DNA of 64,000 nt, from the NCBI RefSeq assembly GCF_005503445.1, contig NZ_SCOH01000023.1:28708-92707 (forward strand). Reading direction: 5' to 3'. Positions 1 through 8,961 of this stretch are shown here, piece by piece (the stretch's first letter is position 1; each line of letters begins with the position of its first letter). Both the position numbers and the translations under genes were made by a program. The notes under the pieces are model-generated. The model was not told the origin of the DNA and did not search any database. It was given only the letters and a program-made list of their open reading frames with translations. The stretch comes from Chitinivorax sp. B (lineage in GTDB: Bacteria > Pseudomonadota > Gammaproteobacteria > Burkholderiales > SCOH01).

Positions 1-225
1 GCGCCAAGGTGCCAGCTTGGCCGCGCCCATGAACAGGACAGTCAAATAGGCGGTGGTGATGCCGCCCAGTAACAGTGTGGGAATCAGCGGGCTGACAGAG
101 GCAAGCATTTCCTTGAGGCAAGCGCGATTCAATTGGCCCAGTCGCCAACGCCGGAACAACTCTATCGGCAGCAGAATCACCAATAGATTGTCGACGTATT
201 CGGCCAGGGCGGTAAGGTATTCCAT
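1..225 (-). CDS. N-terminal part of a membrane protein, possibly sterol desaturase family (runs off left edge)
   Basis: The open frame on the minus strand begins with ATG at 225-223 and stays open for 75 codons to the window edge, so only the N-terminus is visible. The visible part starts MEYLTALAEYVDNLLVILLP and has a second hydrophobic stretch later (PLIPTLLLGG then AYLTVLFMGAAKLAPW), so it is an integral membrane protein. Many fatty acid hydroxylase / sterol desaturase proteins have this kind of N-terminus, with two helices before the histidine boxes. The histidine boxes would lie outside the window, so the family call is only a suggestion. No clear Shine-Dalgarno is seen before the ATG. 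Confidence 0.4.
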   Translation of the reverse strand, partial: MEYLTALAEYVDNLLVILLPIELFRRWRLGQLNRACLKEMLASVSPLIPTLLLGGITTAYLTVLFMGAAKLAPWR

Positions 226-454
226 TGTGGGGTCTCAGTTTACTGTGGAGGAGTCGCACCATACTTTACGCGCTGGTTCGTGCGTGTGCTTGAGCCCGCC
301 AATCGTGCTGTTGGGTCCAGGGACTGTATGAACTGGGTCTGGAGGCCCGGTTGACATCAACAGTATGTCTGCACTACTGACCTGGGCAAATACGCATCAG
401 GTTTGACAGTGTTTGTGCCTAATGTTTCTTTGGTTTATTTGTGAGGTAAAGCCC

Positions 455-1837
455 TTGCGGTTGTGGAAGTCGTTATGGTGGAAGCTGGCATTGAGTTATG
501 TGCCGATCACACTGATTGGTAGCCTGTTGGCGGCCTTTTCGATTGGACCTATGGTAGATGCTGTGGTGTTCCGCGAGGTCGTAGCGCCACCGCATTTGAA
601 AGCGTTGATCGAGCCGGAACGCCACATACTGGATGGCAGATTGGCCGATGTTGCGCTAGCGGGCAAAGTAGCACGCAATATCGCCGACCATTTGAGCAAT
701 GTGGCCGGGCCCAGTGGTTTGTATGGCATCCGCTATTCTTCCGATCCCAAGGTAAGTGTTGCCATCTATCGGACAGATGGGACCCGGGTGGCGGCTCACG
801 AAGCCTTCGGGCTGATGCTGCCTTTTCACTGGGCAACAGGGCCAGAGCGCTTGATGGTGTTCTCAGAAGGCGAGCGCTGGTTGTCGTTGCCGATCAAGCC
901 AGGAGGCACGTTGCTGATCCGCCATCAGGCGCGCTTCAGTATCCTGAAGAATATTCAAAGCAGTTTGCGTGACGCAGGGGCGTCGTTCTGGTTTCTGGTG
1001 ATCATCGTATCGTTGCCTGGTATTGCTCTAGGGGCAGGTTTGACGGTTTGGCTGCGGCGCCGGTTGGGGCATATTGCCCAAGTGACTGATGCATGGGCGA
1101 AGGGGGATTTCTCGGTGAAGTTGCGGGATACCTCACAGGATGAGCTGGGTCGGCATGCTCAATCACTGGATCGGATGGCCAGCCAGCTGCAGGCCCATTT
1201 GGCGACGCAGCAACAATTGGCTGCATTGGAGGAGCGACAGCATTTGGCACGGGAGTTGCACGACAACGTCAAGCAGCAGGTATTTGCCACGGGTTTGCAA
1301 ATTCATGCTGCTCAACGTTTCGCCTTACAGGATCAAGATAGGACCCGCCAGCTGCTTGAGCAGGCATTGGTACTCAATCAATCGGTTCAGCAAGACCTGT
1401 CCAGCCTGCTACTGCGTCTTAAGCCCACAGATGAAGGCCCGCAACCGTTGGAGATTGCGTTGGCAGACATCACCATGCTGTGGCAACAGCAGATTACCAT
1501 TCACTTGATGGTGCCAGCCGCCATCAGCCTGTCATCGGCCATGACTCACGAGCTGCGTCGAATTGTCAATGAAGCGTTAGCCAATACCGTACGCCATGCC
1601 CAAGCCAGTATGGTGATGATTCGTGTCAGCCAGGCTTTGACTGGTCTGACCTTGCAAATTCAAGATGATGGTTGTGGTTTCGACGTGAATCAAGTGGGGC
1701 AGGGATTAGGCTTGGCTCACATGCGTGAACGTGCGGAAGCCTTGCCACATGGGGTATTTGAGGTGGTGTCATCGTCGGATGGCACTTGTTTGACCGTGCG
1801 TTTTGCAACAACAGCACAGCAGGAGCAGTTAGCGTGA
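455..1837 (+). CDS. NarL-type sensor histidine kinase (HAMP, HisKA_3, HATPase)
   Basis: Membrane sensor kinase of the NarX/DegS class. Counting from the chosen TTG start, the protein has 460 residues: a first membrane helix at about 10-35, a periplasmic sensor region to about 175, a second helix (FWFLVIIVSLPGIALGAGL), a HAMP linker, the dimerisation box ARELHDNVKQ with the phospho-accepting His at about 269, and an ATPase domain with N-box NEALANTVRHA and G-boxes DDGCGF and GQGLGLAHMRER. The TTG is preferred because GAGG at 443-446 lies 8 bases upstream; ATG codons at 413 and 422 would add up to 14 residues with no evident ribosome site. The stop overlaps the next gene's GTG (GTGA), so kinase and regulator are translationally coupled. 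The signal is unknown. Confidence 0.9.
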   Translation: MRLWKSLWWKLALSYVPITLIGSLLAAFSIGPMVDAVVFREVVAPPHLKALIEPERHILDGRLADVALAGKVARNIADHLSNVAGPSGLYGIRYSSDPKVSVAIYRTDGTRVAAHEAFGLMLPFHWATGPERLMVFSEGERWLSLPIKPGGTLLIRHQARFSILKNIQSSLRDAGASFWFLVIIVSLPGIALGAGLTVWLRRRLGHIAQVTDAWAKGDFSVKLRDTSQDELGRHAQSLDRMASQLQAHLATQQQLAALEERQHLARELHDNVKQQVFATGLQIHAAQRFALQDQDRTRQLLEQALVLNQSVQQDLSSLLLRLKPTDEGPQPLEIALADITMLWQQQITIHLMVPAAISLSSAMTHELRRIVNEALANTVRHAQASMVMIRVSQALTGLTLQIQDDGCGFDVNQVGQGLGLAHMRERAEALPHGVFEVVSSSDGTCLTVRFATTAQQEQLA

Positions 1838-2469
1838 TTTCAATTTTGATTTGCGATGATCATGCCGTGGTGCGTTATGGCATTGCAGCAGTACTGGAGG
1901 CGCAAGGTGAGTTTCGCCTGGTCGGTGCAGTCGACCGGGCGGAGCGGGCAATCGACCTGGCGGCGATGACCCGTCCGGATGTCGTGTTGATGGATTTGTT
2001 GCTGCCAGACAAAAATGGTATTCATGCCACGCGTGAAATCCGCCGTGTCAGTCCCGGCTCGCGCATTATGCTATTGACCAGCCATGAAGGTGAGGAATAC
2101 TTGTTGGAGGCCATGCAGGCGGGTGCATTGTCCTATTGGTTGAAATCGGCGTCGCCGAGCGAGCTGGTGGAAGCAATAGAAAACACCGCCCGTGGCGAGG
2201 CAGTGCTGCACCCACGGATTGCCGCCGCCATGGTTAGAGCCATGGCACGACCTTCAGGGCAGCAGGCAGGTCAGATGCTGACCGAGCGCGAAACTGATGT
2301 ACTCAAACTGATTGCCGATGGTCTCAGTAATGCCAACATTGCGGCGCGCCTGGGACTGAGCGAAAAGACTGTCAAAAACCATGTTAGCCATATCCTGGAC
2401 AAGTTGGCACTGACCGATCGTACGCAGGCAGCAGTGTATGCATGGCGTGAAGGAATCAAAAGCCGATAG
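1834..2469 (+). CDS. NarL/FixJ-type response regulator, REC plus LuxR HTH
   Basis: DNA-binding partner of the preceding kinase; 211 residues. The receiver domain shows the acidic pair DD near the N-terminus, the phospho-acceptor Asp at about 54 in VVLMDLLLP, and the conserved Lys at about 104 (YWLKSASP). The C-terminal LuxR/GerE helix-turn-helix starts at LTERETDVLKLIADG and includes the recognition region LSEKTVKNHVSHIL. The start is the GTG at 1834, overlapping the kinase stop; the longer in-frame ATG at 1786 would lie well inside the kinase gene and add 16 residues absent from the family. The target genes cannot be read from the sequence. Confidence 0.93.
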   Translation: MISILICDDHAVVRYGIAAVLEAQGEFRLVGAVDRAERAIDLAAMTRPDVVLMDLLLPDKNGIHATREIRRVSPGSRIMLLTSHEGEEYLLEAMQAGALSYWLKSASPSELVEAIENTARGEAVLHPRIAAAMVRAMARPSGQQAGQMLTERETDVLKLIADGLSNANIAARLGLSEKTVKNHVSHILDKLALTDRTQAAVYAWREGIKSR

Positions 2470-2663
2470 GATCCGGCAATGCTTGAAAACGTTTTACTTA
2501 GGTGAAAAAGTCTATCGCAAGAATACGTTGAGGCGACAGTCGCGACAATGTCGCGGAACCGCTAGAATGGCCGGCTGTGCCATCACCCCGTCATACCGCA
2601 GAGGGTAAGCTGGGTGATTGGCCGTGTCGACCTAACATCAATCTAGAAAGTTCGTTTCTCAAC

Positions 2664-3368
2664 ATGGATATTTCCAGCCCACAATTCTGGCTTGCCCTCT
2701 TGCAGATTGTCGCCATCGACATCGTGCTGGGAGGAGACAATGCTGTTGTAATCGCACTGGCCTGCCGTCGTTTGCCCGATGATCTGCGCCGAAAAGGCAT
2801 CATGTGGGGCGTGTTTGGCGCCATCATGTTGCGTGTCGTGTTGATTTTCTTTGCCATTTCACTCTTGCAGATTCCCTATCTGAAACTGGCTGGTGCTGTC
2901 ATGCTGTTGTGGATCGGCATCAAGTTATTGTTGCCGGAACCTGATGACGGCGGCCACAACATTGATGGCGGTACCACGCTGGTCAGTGCCATCAAGACCA
3001 TTATCGTGGCAGATGCGGTGATGAGCCTGGACAACGTGATTGCGATTGCCGGTGCGTCAAAAGACAGCATGGGATTGATCGTATTCGGCTTGGCGCTGAG
3101 TGTGCCCATCATCGTCTGGGGAAGCAAACTGGTCATGAAGCTGATGGATCGTTTCCCGTTCGTGGTTGTGCTGGGTGGTGCGTTGCTGGGCTGGATCGCT
3201 GGTGACATGGTGGCGACCGATGTGGCGTTCAAGGATATGCTTCATGCGGTATCACCCCATTTTAAATGGGTGCTGAGTGTCGGCGGGGCCGTTCTGGTAG
3301 TGCTTGTTGGCAAGCTGTTGGCGGCACGTATGCTGAAGGCTCAGCGAGCGTTGACCGACAATTCATAG
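2664..3368 (+). CDS. TerC family integral membrane protein
   Basis: TerC-family protein of 234 residues with about seven hydrophobic segments. It contains the two acidic membrane signatures of the family: IDIVLGGDNAVVIALA near the N-terminus and DAVMSLDNVIAIAGA in the middle. Members are linked to metal-ion handling (Mn export in several bacteria) or tellurite resistance; the substrate here is inferred, not shown. The ATG at 2664 gives the standard family N-terminus (MDISSPQFW); an in-frame upstream ATG at 2577 adds 29 residues that do not look membrane-like. Upstream at 2541-2555 is a small perfect palindrome (CGCGACA, one base, TGTCGCG) that could be a binding site. A universal stress protein gene follows after 32 bases, probably in one transcript. 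Confidence 0.9.
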   Translation: MDISSPQFWLALLQIVAIDIVLGGDNAVVIALACRRLPDDLRRKGIMWGVFGAIMLRVVLIFFAISLLQIPYLKLAGAVMLLWIGIKLLLPEPDDGGHNIDGGTTLVSAIKTIIVADAVMSLDNVIAIAGASKDSMGLIVFGLALSVPIIVWGSKLVMKLMDRFPFVVVLGGALLGWIAGDMVATDVAFKDMLHAVSPHFKWVLSVGGAVLVVLVGKLLAARMLKAQRALTDNS

Positions 3369-3400
3369 CCCACAAATTGGAACCAATCAAAGGAATGCAG

Positions 3401-3826
3401 ATGCAGAAAATTCTCGTGGCGATGGATGGCTCGCCCAGTGCCATGCGGGCACTGGATGCGGTTTTGGGATGGCTGGACCAATGGAAGCAGCCGCCAGAAA
3501 TCCATCTGGTCAATGTGCAATACCCACTGCATGGCGAAGTAGCCAGCTTCATTGATGCAGGACAGATCAAACAATACCATCAGGACGAGGGTGGTAAAGC
3601 ACTGGCAGTGGCAGTTGCCAAGTTGAGTCAAGCTGGCGTCGTACATACCGAGAAAGTACTGGTCGGCCGGCCGGAGGAAGTATTGGTGCGATACGCAAAA
3701 GACCATCATTGCGACCAGATCGTGATGGGTGCGCAAGGTGTTGGCTCGCTGACCAGCATGTTACTGGGGTCGGTTGCGATCAAATTGCTGCACCTGAGCG
3801 AATGCCCGGTGTTGCTGGTACGTTGA
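3401..3826 (+). CDS. Universal stress protein (UspA family)
   Basis: Single-domain Usp of 141 residues, the usual family length. It starts MQKILVAMDGSPSAMRALD, the typical first strand and loop, and has the nucleotide-binding motif near the C-terminus (VMGAQGVGSLTSMLLGSVA, of the G-x2-G-x9-G-S type), suggesting it binds ATP. The ATG at 3401 is chosen because AGGA at 3391-3394 lies six bases away; the ATG at 3395 is too close to that site. A much longer in-frame extension back to 3266 overlaps terC and is not credible. It probably belongs to the terC transcript. The role is general stress survival by family; nothing more specific can be seen. Confidence 0.92.
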   Translation: MQKILVAMDGSPSAMRALDAVLGWLDQWKQPPEIHLVNVQYPLHGEVASFIDAGQIKQYHQDEGGKALAVAVAKLSQAGVVHTEKVLVGRPEEVLVRYAKDHHCDQIVMGAQGVGSLTSMLLGSVAIKLLHLSECPVLLVR

Positions 3827-3993
3827 ACGATATAAGTTGGATCATACAAGCAGAACGATAACGAAGGCGAAAAGCTGGAGAATCTGGCGATACAGGTGAC
3901 GCAGATTGCCGTATCGACCATGGCAGTATTGACGGAAGGTGGTCGTGGTCCAATCCTGGCCTGCCACCACCTATTTCACATTAGGGAGGGTCA

Positions 3994-4800
3994 ATGAAGA
4001 AGTGCTATGGCGTTATGCTGTTGGGTATGGTGTTGATGGGTGGTATGGCTCATGCAAACGATTACGAAAAAATTCAGAAGAAAGGTGAAATCGTTATCGG
4101 GGTGCGTGATAGTTCTCCCCCGTTTGGTTTTTTCGACAAGGCACGTGGCACGGTATGGGGATACGATATCGAGTTTGCACAAAATATCGCGCACAAACTG
4201 GGTGTCAAGCCGGTATTCAAAACGGTTGATCCAGCTGACCGCATCACCGCCTTGAAAGATGGTCGCGTCGATATCGTGTTGGCCACATTGGCCAAAACCG
4301 CAGAACGCATGCGTGAGATCGAGTTCAGCCTGGGTTACTTTCTGGCAACGCAAAAACTGCTGGCCAAGAAGAAAGTTGGTTTCAAGGATATCAACCAGCT
4401 GGATGCCATGACAGTGTGTGTACCGGCCGGTTCTTCCAACGCTCAGTACCTGCGCCGCTTGTCAGCCAATGTCAAGATTGATTCCACATTGCCTGATACC
4501 GCAGAAGTATTCAAGGCGATAGGTGAAGGCCGTTGCGAAGCCACCTGCGGCAGTGAAGGGTCGCTACTGCGTAATTTGTCCAAATTGCCAAACAAGGCGG
4601 ACTTTGAAGTGCCGGATGTACCGCTGGAAGTAGAAGTCTATGCGGTTGGGCTGCGCAAGGGCGAAAAGAAACTGCAGGATCAGATCAATCTTGCCTTGCT
4701 GGACCTGGAAAAAGGCGGCGAAGCTGCCGCCATCTATGATCGCTACTTCGGCGCGGCATCGCCGGTACCGGTGACCCGCACTTTCAAAATCACCAAATGA
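3994..4800 (+). CDS. Periplasmic amino-acid-type ABC transporter substrate-binding protein
   Basis: SBP_bac_3 family protein of 268 residues with a cleavable signal peptide (MKKCYGVMLLGMVLMGGMAHA). The mature part has the family pattern GEIVIGVRDSSPPFGFFD, then WGYDIEFAQNIAHKLG, then LKDGRVDIVLATLAKTAER, which resembles the GltI glutamate/aspartate-binding group. The start is supported by GGGAGGG at 3984-3990. No permease or ATPase genes adjoin it, so it either works with a transporter encoded elsewhere or acts as a stand-alone sensor protein. A strong hairpin terminator follows. The ligand is inferred only from the family: probably a polar amino acid. Confidence 0.88.
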   Translation: MKKCYGVMLLGMVLMGGMAHANDYEKIQKKGEIVIGVRDSSPPFGFFDKARGTVWGYDIEFAQNIAHKLGVKPVFKTVDPADRITALKDGRVDIVLATLAKTAERMREIEFSLGYFLATQKLLAKKKVGFKDINQLDAMTVCVPAGSSNAQYLRRLSANVKIDSTLPDTAEVFKAIGEGRCEATCGSEGSLLRNLSKLPNKADFEVPDVPLEVEVYAVGLRKGEKKLQDQINLALLDLEKGGEAAAIYDRYFGAASPVPVTRTFKITK

Positions 4801-4835
4801 CCTGCGAAGCTGAGTATTTCATGCATTGATCAACA

Positions 4836-4870
4836 GGCCGGGTTGCATAAATGCCCGGCCCGTTATTTGT
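4836..4870 (+). terminator. Intrinsic terminator after the binding-protein gene
   Basis: GGCCGGG at 4836-4842 pairs perfectly with CCCGGCC at 4854-4860, with inner TGCAT/ATGC pairing extending the stem. A modest T-rich run (CGTTATTTGT) follows. Confidence 0.7.
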
Positions 4871-4953
4871 CTGGCGGTGTGTCGGTCGTCCAGCCCGCGC
4901 GATTGTTCAGGATGACATGTCTGAAAATAAATTCGTCTACTATTCAAATAAAC

Positions 4954-4968
4954 TAGACGACCGGTCTA
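4954..4968. promoter_or_regulatory. NemR-like operator, copy 1 (upstream of the tetR gene)
   Basis: TAGACGACCGGTCTA is an inverted repeat of TAGAC and GTCTA around a 5-base centre. A second half-site, CGTCTA at 4934-4939, lies just upstream and is inverted relative to TAGACG at 4954-4959. The same element recurs at 5826-5840 before the reductase gene, which strongly suggests that the TetR protein between them binds both (autoregulation plus target control). Binding itself is inferred. Confidence 0.75.
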
Positions 4969-5079
4969 ATTAATGTTACTGTCAAGTTGTCAACTGCCTG
5001 ATTGAATGGCTAGGTCTGGTGACTGGCCTTGGTTGTCGGGTTATGATGGTAGTTTGTCGTATATTGGCTGGAAAACGTG

Positions 5080-5718
5080 ATGAAAACTCCCTATTCGGAT
5101 ACCAGGGATCATATATTGAGCGTTGGTGAATCCATCATTCTCGGTAAAGGTTTTGCAGCAGTTGGGTTGTCGGAAATTTTGACTACTGCAGCAGTGCCAA
5201 AGGGCTCGTTCTATCACTATTTCAAGTCGAAGGAGCAGTTTGGCGTTGAGTTGCTCAAGCGATATTTTGATGAGTACGGTCAGCATGTTGCCATATTACT
5301 GAGCGAACCGGCGTTGCCGGCTGCCGAACGCCTGATGCATTACTGGCGTGGTTGGTACGCACGCCAACAAGATTGTCATGGTGATGCGCAATGCCTGGCT
5401 GTTAAGCTGGCTGGTGAAGTGTCGGATTTGTCCGAGCCCATGCGTGAAGCGCTGGAACAAGGCATGGCGAAGATTGTTGGGCATATCGCTAACTGTATTG
5501 AGGCAGGGCAGGTGGATGGCTCAATCACCGCAAAACAGGCGCCAGCGGCATTGGCGACGGTCCTTTACCAGCTATGGTTAGGTGCTAGCCTGTTGGCCAA
5601 GGTTCAAAAGCAATGTCAGCCATCCAGATTGGCGCTGGCGGCGACGCGGGCATTGTTGGGGATGCCACCGGCTGAGGATGTACTGATGGCGGACTCAGTA
5701 TTGTGCTGCCCAAATTGA
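5080..5718 (+). CDS. nemR: TetR/AcrR regulator, NemR-like electrophile sensor
   Basis: TetR-family repressor of 212 residues. The N-terminal helix-turn-helix is clear (SEILTTAAVPKGSFYHYFKSKEQF). The region around residues 90-110 contains two cysteines, at about 99 and 105 (QQDCHGDAQCLAVKL), placed like the redox-sensitive cysteines of E. coli NemR, which respond to electrophiles and hypochlorous acid. The gene stands just upstream of an old-yellow-enzyme gene in the same direction, the nemR-nemA arrangement, and identical palindromes precede both. The ATG at 5080 is chosen over the adjacent GTG at 5077. The assignment rests on context, operator repetition and the cysteine pair; NemR orthology is likely but not proven. 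Confidence 0.8.
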   Translation: MKTPYSDTRDHILSVGESIILGKGFAAVGLSEILTTAAVPKGSFYHYFKSKEQFGVELLKRYFDEYGQHVAILLSEPALPAAERLMHYWRGWYARQQDCHGDAQCLAVKLAGEVSDLSEPMREALEQGMAKIVGHIANCIEAGQVDGSITAKQAPAALATVLYQLWLGASLLAKVQKQCQPSRLALAATRALLGMPPAEDVLMADSVLCCPN

Positions 5719-5825
5719 TCGAGACTTGTGGCCTGCTTGGCGAGGCAAATTGGAGTTGCATCTAAATATTGAAGTCCGTCATTAACGAGTATGCGGCCCA
5801 CGCCGCATTTTTTTGAAGTTCATTG

Positions 5826-5840
5826 AAGACGACCGGTCTA
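5826..5840. promoter_or_regulatory. NemR-like operator, copy 2 (upstream of nemA)
   Basis: AAGACGACCGGTCTA differs from the copy at 4954 only in its first base. It ends 15 bases before the nemA start codon, so a bound repressor would block transcription initiation or early elongation. Confidence 0.75.
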
Positions 5841-5855
5841 ATATTGGAGTGAATT

Positions 5856-6977
5856 ATGAAGCATGCAGCGTTGTTGTCCCCTGTTCGAGTCGGTGCCGTT
5901 ACATTATCCAATCGCGTGATCATGGCACCATTGACCCGATCCCGTGCTGGGCAGCCAGGCAACGTGCCGCGGAGCCTGAACGTGGAATATTACCGACAGC
6001 GGGCCAGCGCGGGGTTGATCATTACCGAAGCATCACAGATATCTCAGCAGGGACAGGGTTATGCCTGGACGCCGGGTATGTATACCGATGAGCAGCAGGC
6101 TGGCTGGCAGCAAGTGGTAGATGCTGTGCATCGTGCTGGGGGTAAAATTGCATTGCAACTCTGGCATGTTGGCCGTATTTCACATCATCTGCTTCAGCCC
6201 GAGCAGGGGCAACCAGTTGCGCCTTCAGCGTTACAGGCACGTGACAGCATGAGCTTTGTCGTGTTGCCGGATGGTACGCCAGCTAATGTGCCTTGCGATG
6301 TACCACGTGAGTTGTCGACCGCCGAGATTGCTGCAATTGTGAAGGATTATGCGGCATCAGCGCGTCGTGCCAAAGCCGTCGGATTTGATCTGATTGAAGT
6401 ACATGCAGCCAACGGTTACTTATTGAACCAATTCCTGGCAACCGGTACCAACCACCGCCAAGATCAATATGGTGGTTCGCTGGAAAACCGGGCCAGATTG
6501 CTGCTCGAAGTCGTGGATGCGGTAACAGCGGAAGTAGGGGCTGACCGGATCGGAGTGAGACTATCTCCGTGGGGTACGTTTGGCGACATTGAAGATGCTG
6601 AGCCGGCGGAAATGAGCCTCTACTTGGCACAGCAACTGAATCAGCGTGGTATTGCCTACCTGCATTTCAACGAGCCGACCTGGGCAGATGGGCCAGCCTA
6701 TCCGATCGGTTTCCGTGAGCAGATTCGCGCTGTATTCAGTGGGGTATTGATGTATTGCGGTGGTTATCAGGCAGACCGCGCAACTGCGTTGCTGGAACAG
6801 GATCTGGCGGACGTGGTGGCGTTTGGCAGGCCGTTTATTGCCAACCCCGATCTGGTGGCTCGTTTCGCACAAGGAGCGCCACTGAATACGCCTGATGTCA
6901 ATACATTCTATGGTGGCGATGCGGCAGGTTATACCGACTACCCGGCTTTACGTGCTGAAACACCAACGATGGCTTGA
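5856..6977 (+). CDS. nemA: Old yellow enzyme family FMN-dependent alkene reductase (NemA-like)
   Basis: Cytoplasmic FMN flavoprotein of 373 residues, normal length for NemA/OYE. It reduces activated double bonds of electrophiles such as N-ethylmaleimide, and some nitro compounds, using NAD(P)H. Seen in the sequence: the N-terminal PVRVGAVTLSNRVIMAPLTRSRA, LQLWHVGRISH, the substrate/FMN region FDLIEVHAANGYLLNQFL, the family signature QYGGSLENRARLLLEV, and the C-terminal phosphate-binding stretch DVVAFGRPFIANPDL. GGAG at 5846-5849 supports the ATG. Control by the neighbouring TetR protein is inferred from the operator 15 bases upstream. Confidence 0.93.
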   Translation: MKHAALLSPVRVGAVTLSNRVIMAPLTRSRAGQPGNVPRSLNVEYYRQRASAGLIITEASQISQQGQGYAWTPGMYTDEQQAGWQQVVDAVHRAGGKIALQLWHVGRISHHLLQPEQGQPVAPSALQARDSMSFVVLPDGTPANVPCDVPRELSTAEIAAIVKDYAASARRAKAVGFDLIEVHAANGYLLNQFLATGTNHRQDQYGGSLENRARLLLEVVDAVTAEVGADRIGVRLSPWGTFGDIEDAEPAEMSLYLAQQLNQRGIAYLHFNEPTWADGPAYPIGFREQIRAVFSGVLMYCGGYQADRATALLEQDLADVVAFGRPFIANPDLVARFAQGAPLNTPDVNTFYGGDAAGYTDYPALRAETPTMA

Positions 6978-7030
6978 GCGCAATGCGGTATTGTCCGGTC
7001 GGATATGAGTAGGCCTAGGTCATGTTATAT

Positions 7031-7065
7031 AACAACAACGCCTCGTTAAACGAGGCGTTGTTGTT
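7031..7065. terminator. Bidirectional intrinsic terminator between nemA and kup
   Basis: A perfect 15-bp stem (7031-7045 with 7051-7065) closes on the loop TTAAA. The stem ends in AAC repeats on one side and TTG/TTGTT on the other. It lies between convergent genes and can serve both. Confidence 0.85.
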
Positions 7066-7080
7066 TGAGCCTGCCAAAAG

Positions 7081-8961
7081 TCAGATCTCGACCTGAGTAC
7101 CCAGTTCGACGACACGGTTGGTCGGGATTTTGAAGAAATCCGTTGCCCGCAATGCATTGCGTGACATGATGGTGAACACTTTTTCGCGCCACAGTGCCAT
7201 GCCGGGCATTTCGCTTGGGATCAATGTCTCCCGTGACAGGAAGAACGAAGTATCCATCATGTCGAACGTAAGCTGTTGCTTGCCACACTGGTCCATGATC
7301 TCGTCAATGTTCGGTTCTTCCTTGAAGCCATAAGCGGCCTGCACGGTGTAAAACGTTTCACCGATCTGCTGAATTTGAATGCGATCAATGTCTGGAACGT
7401 AGGGGATGTCTTCGGTGGCAATCGTCACTAGCACAACCCGTTCATGCAATACCTTGTTATGCTTCAGATTGTGAAGCAGGGCATGGGGCACGCCTTCCTG
7501 GCTGGATGTCATGAACACGGCCGTACCTTGTACCCGAGTTGGCGGATGGGCTTCGATTGCTTCAACAAAGCTGTCCAGTGGGAGTGCATCGGCGGACAAC
7601 CGCTCCGCAAGTATCTGACGGCCCCGCTTCCAGGTGGTCAACAAGGTGAACAGGATCAAGCCCATGCTGAAAGGGAACCAGCCACCCTGGAAGAATTTCA
7701 GGGCATTGGACGCAAAGAAAGTCAGGTCAACAATCAACAATGAGCTGAAGGCCAGAAACAGAGCGGGTTTGCTCCAACCCCAAACTCGGCGTGCCACAAT
7801 GAATGCCATGCAGGTGGTGATGACCATCATGCCACAGGCTGTCATGCCATAGGCCGCTGCCAGATTGCTGGACGTTTTGAAACCTAGCACCAGGCAGATC
7901 ACGATCGAGAACAACAACCAGTTGATGGCTGGAATGTAAATCTGACCAATCTCACGTTCTGACGTGTGCAGGATTTCAAGGCGTGGCAGGTAACCCAACT
8001 GGACGGCTTGGCGCGTCAGCGAAAAGGCGCCAGAAATCACAGCTTGTGACGCGATGACGGTGGCGGCGGTAGCCAAGATCAGCAATGGAACTTGTGCCCA
8101 CTTGGGTGCCAGCAGATAGAACGGGCTTTGCACTGCTTCTGGATTGTGGATCAGCAGGGCGCCTTGCCCGAAGTAGTTCAGCAGCAGGGCTGGCAATACG
8201 AAGCAGAACCAAGCGCGGCGGATGGCGGATTTACCAAAGTGGCCCATGTCAGCATACAGTGCTTCGGCACCGGTCAGCGCCAGAACCACTGCACCTAGCG
8301 TTACGAAGGAATGCCAGGGATGTTCGGTGAAGAACGAAATGGCGAAAAAGGGATTCAGTGCGGTCAGCACATCTGGTGCGCGAAGAATGCTGGCCAATCC
8401 CATTGATCCCAGGCTCAGGAACCAGACCACCATGATGGGTCCGAAAGCTTTGCCCACGCTGGCTGTGCCATAGCGTTGCACGGTGAACAGAAACACCAAC
8501 ACCGTCAGCGTGACGGGGATCACATAGCTATGTAATGCGGGGGCAATGACGCCCAGGCCTTCCACGGCCGACAATACCGAAATGGCCGGCGTAATCATCC
8601 CGTCACCAAAGAACAGCGATGTGCCAAATATTCCAGCCAGCATCAACAGCCATCGACCGCGTGACTGGTCATCCCTGAGGCAGCGCTGTGCCAGCGCCAT
8701 CAATGCCATCGAGCCGCCTTCACCTTGGTTGTCGGCCCGCATGATGAAGACCACGTACTTCAGGGAAACAATGATCAGCAGTGACCAGAAGATCAATGAC
8801 AATACACCCAGAATGTTGCTAGGTGTGGGTGATAAAGCATGAGGGCCGGTGAAGCATTCCTTCATCGTGTAAAGGGGGCTGGTACCGATGTCGCCATAAA
8901 CGACCCCAATGGCGCCAACGATTAACCCGGCCAGGCTGCCTTTTTGAGCGCCCAACTGCAT
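7081..8961 (-). CDS. kup: Low-affinity potassium transport protein Kup
   Basis: Kup/HAK/KUP-family K+ uptake protein, 626 residues, full length. The N-terminus carries the family signature GAIGVVYGDIGTSPLYTMKE. About twelve hydrophobic segments follow, including FGTSLFFGDGMITPAISVLSAVEGL and YGTASVGKAFGPIMVVWF, then a C-terminal cytoplasmic part of about 170 residues. It works in the inner membrane, probably as a K+/H+ symporter. GGGAGGAAATTAC just before the ATG is a strong ribosome site. It stands alone between a terminator and a 463-base intergenic region. Confidence 0.97.
   Translation of the reverse strand: MQLGAQKGSLAGLIVGAIGVVYGDIGTSPLYTMKECFTGPHALSPTPSNILGVLSLIFWSLLIIVSLKYVVFIMRADNQGEGGSMALMALAQRCLRDDQSRGRWLLMLAGIFGTSLFFGDGMITPAISVLSAVEGLGVIAPALHSYVIPVTLTVLVFLFTVQRYGTASVGKAFGPIMVVWFLSLGSMGLASILRAPDVLTALNPFFAISFFTEHPWHSFVTLGAVVLALTGAEALYADMGHFGKSAIRRAWFCFVLPALLLNYFGQGALLIHNPEAVQSPFYLLAPKWAQVPLLILATAATVIASQAVISGAFSLTRQAVQLGYLPRLEILHTSEREIGQIYIPAINWLLFSIVICLVLGFKTSSNLAAAYGMTACGMMVITTCMAFIVARRVWGWSKPALFLAFSSLLIVDLTFFASNALKFFQGGWFPFSMGLILFTLLTTWKRGRQILAERLSADALPLDSFVEAIEAHPPTRVQGTAVFMTSSQEGVPHALLHNLKHNKVLHERVVLVTIATEDIPYVPDIDRIQIQQIGETFYTVQAAYGFKEEPNIDEIMDQCGKQQLTFDMMDTSFFLSRETLIPSEMPGMALWREKVFTIMSRNALRATDFFKIPTNRVVELGTQVEI

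Noticed and set aside
2470..2663. Possible yybP-ykoY manganese riboswitch upstream of terC
   Set aside because: The conserved GGGGAGUAG-type and GUCAGACAUGCC-type segments of that class are not present; only a short palindrome is seen.
3266..3400. N-terminal extension of the universal stress protein into terC
   Set aside because: It would overlap terC by about 100 bases; the ATG at 3401 with AGGA six bases upstream gives the family N-terminus.
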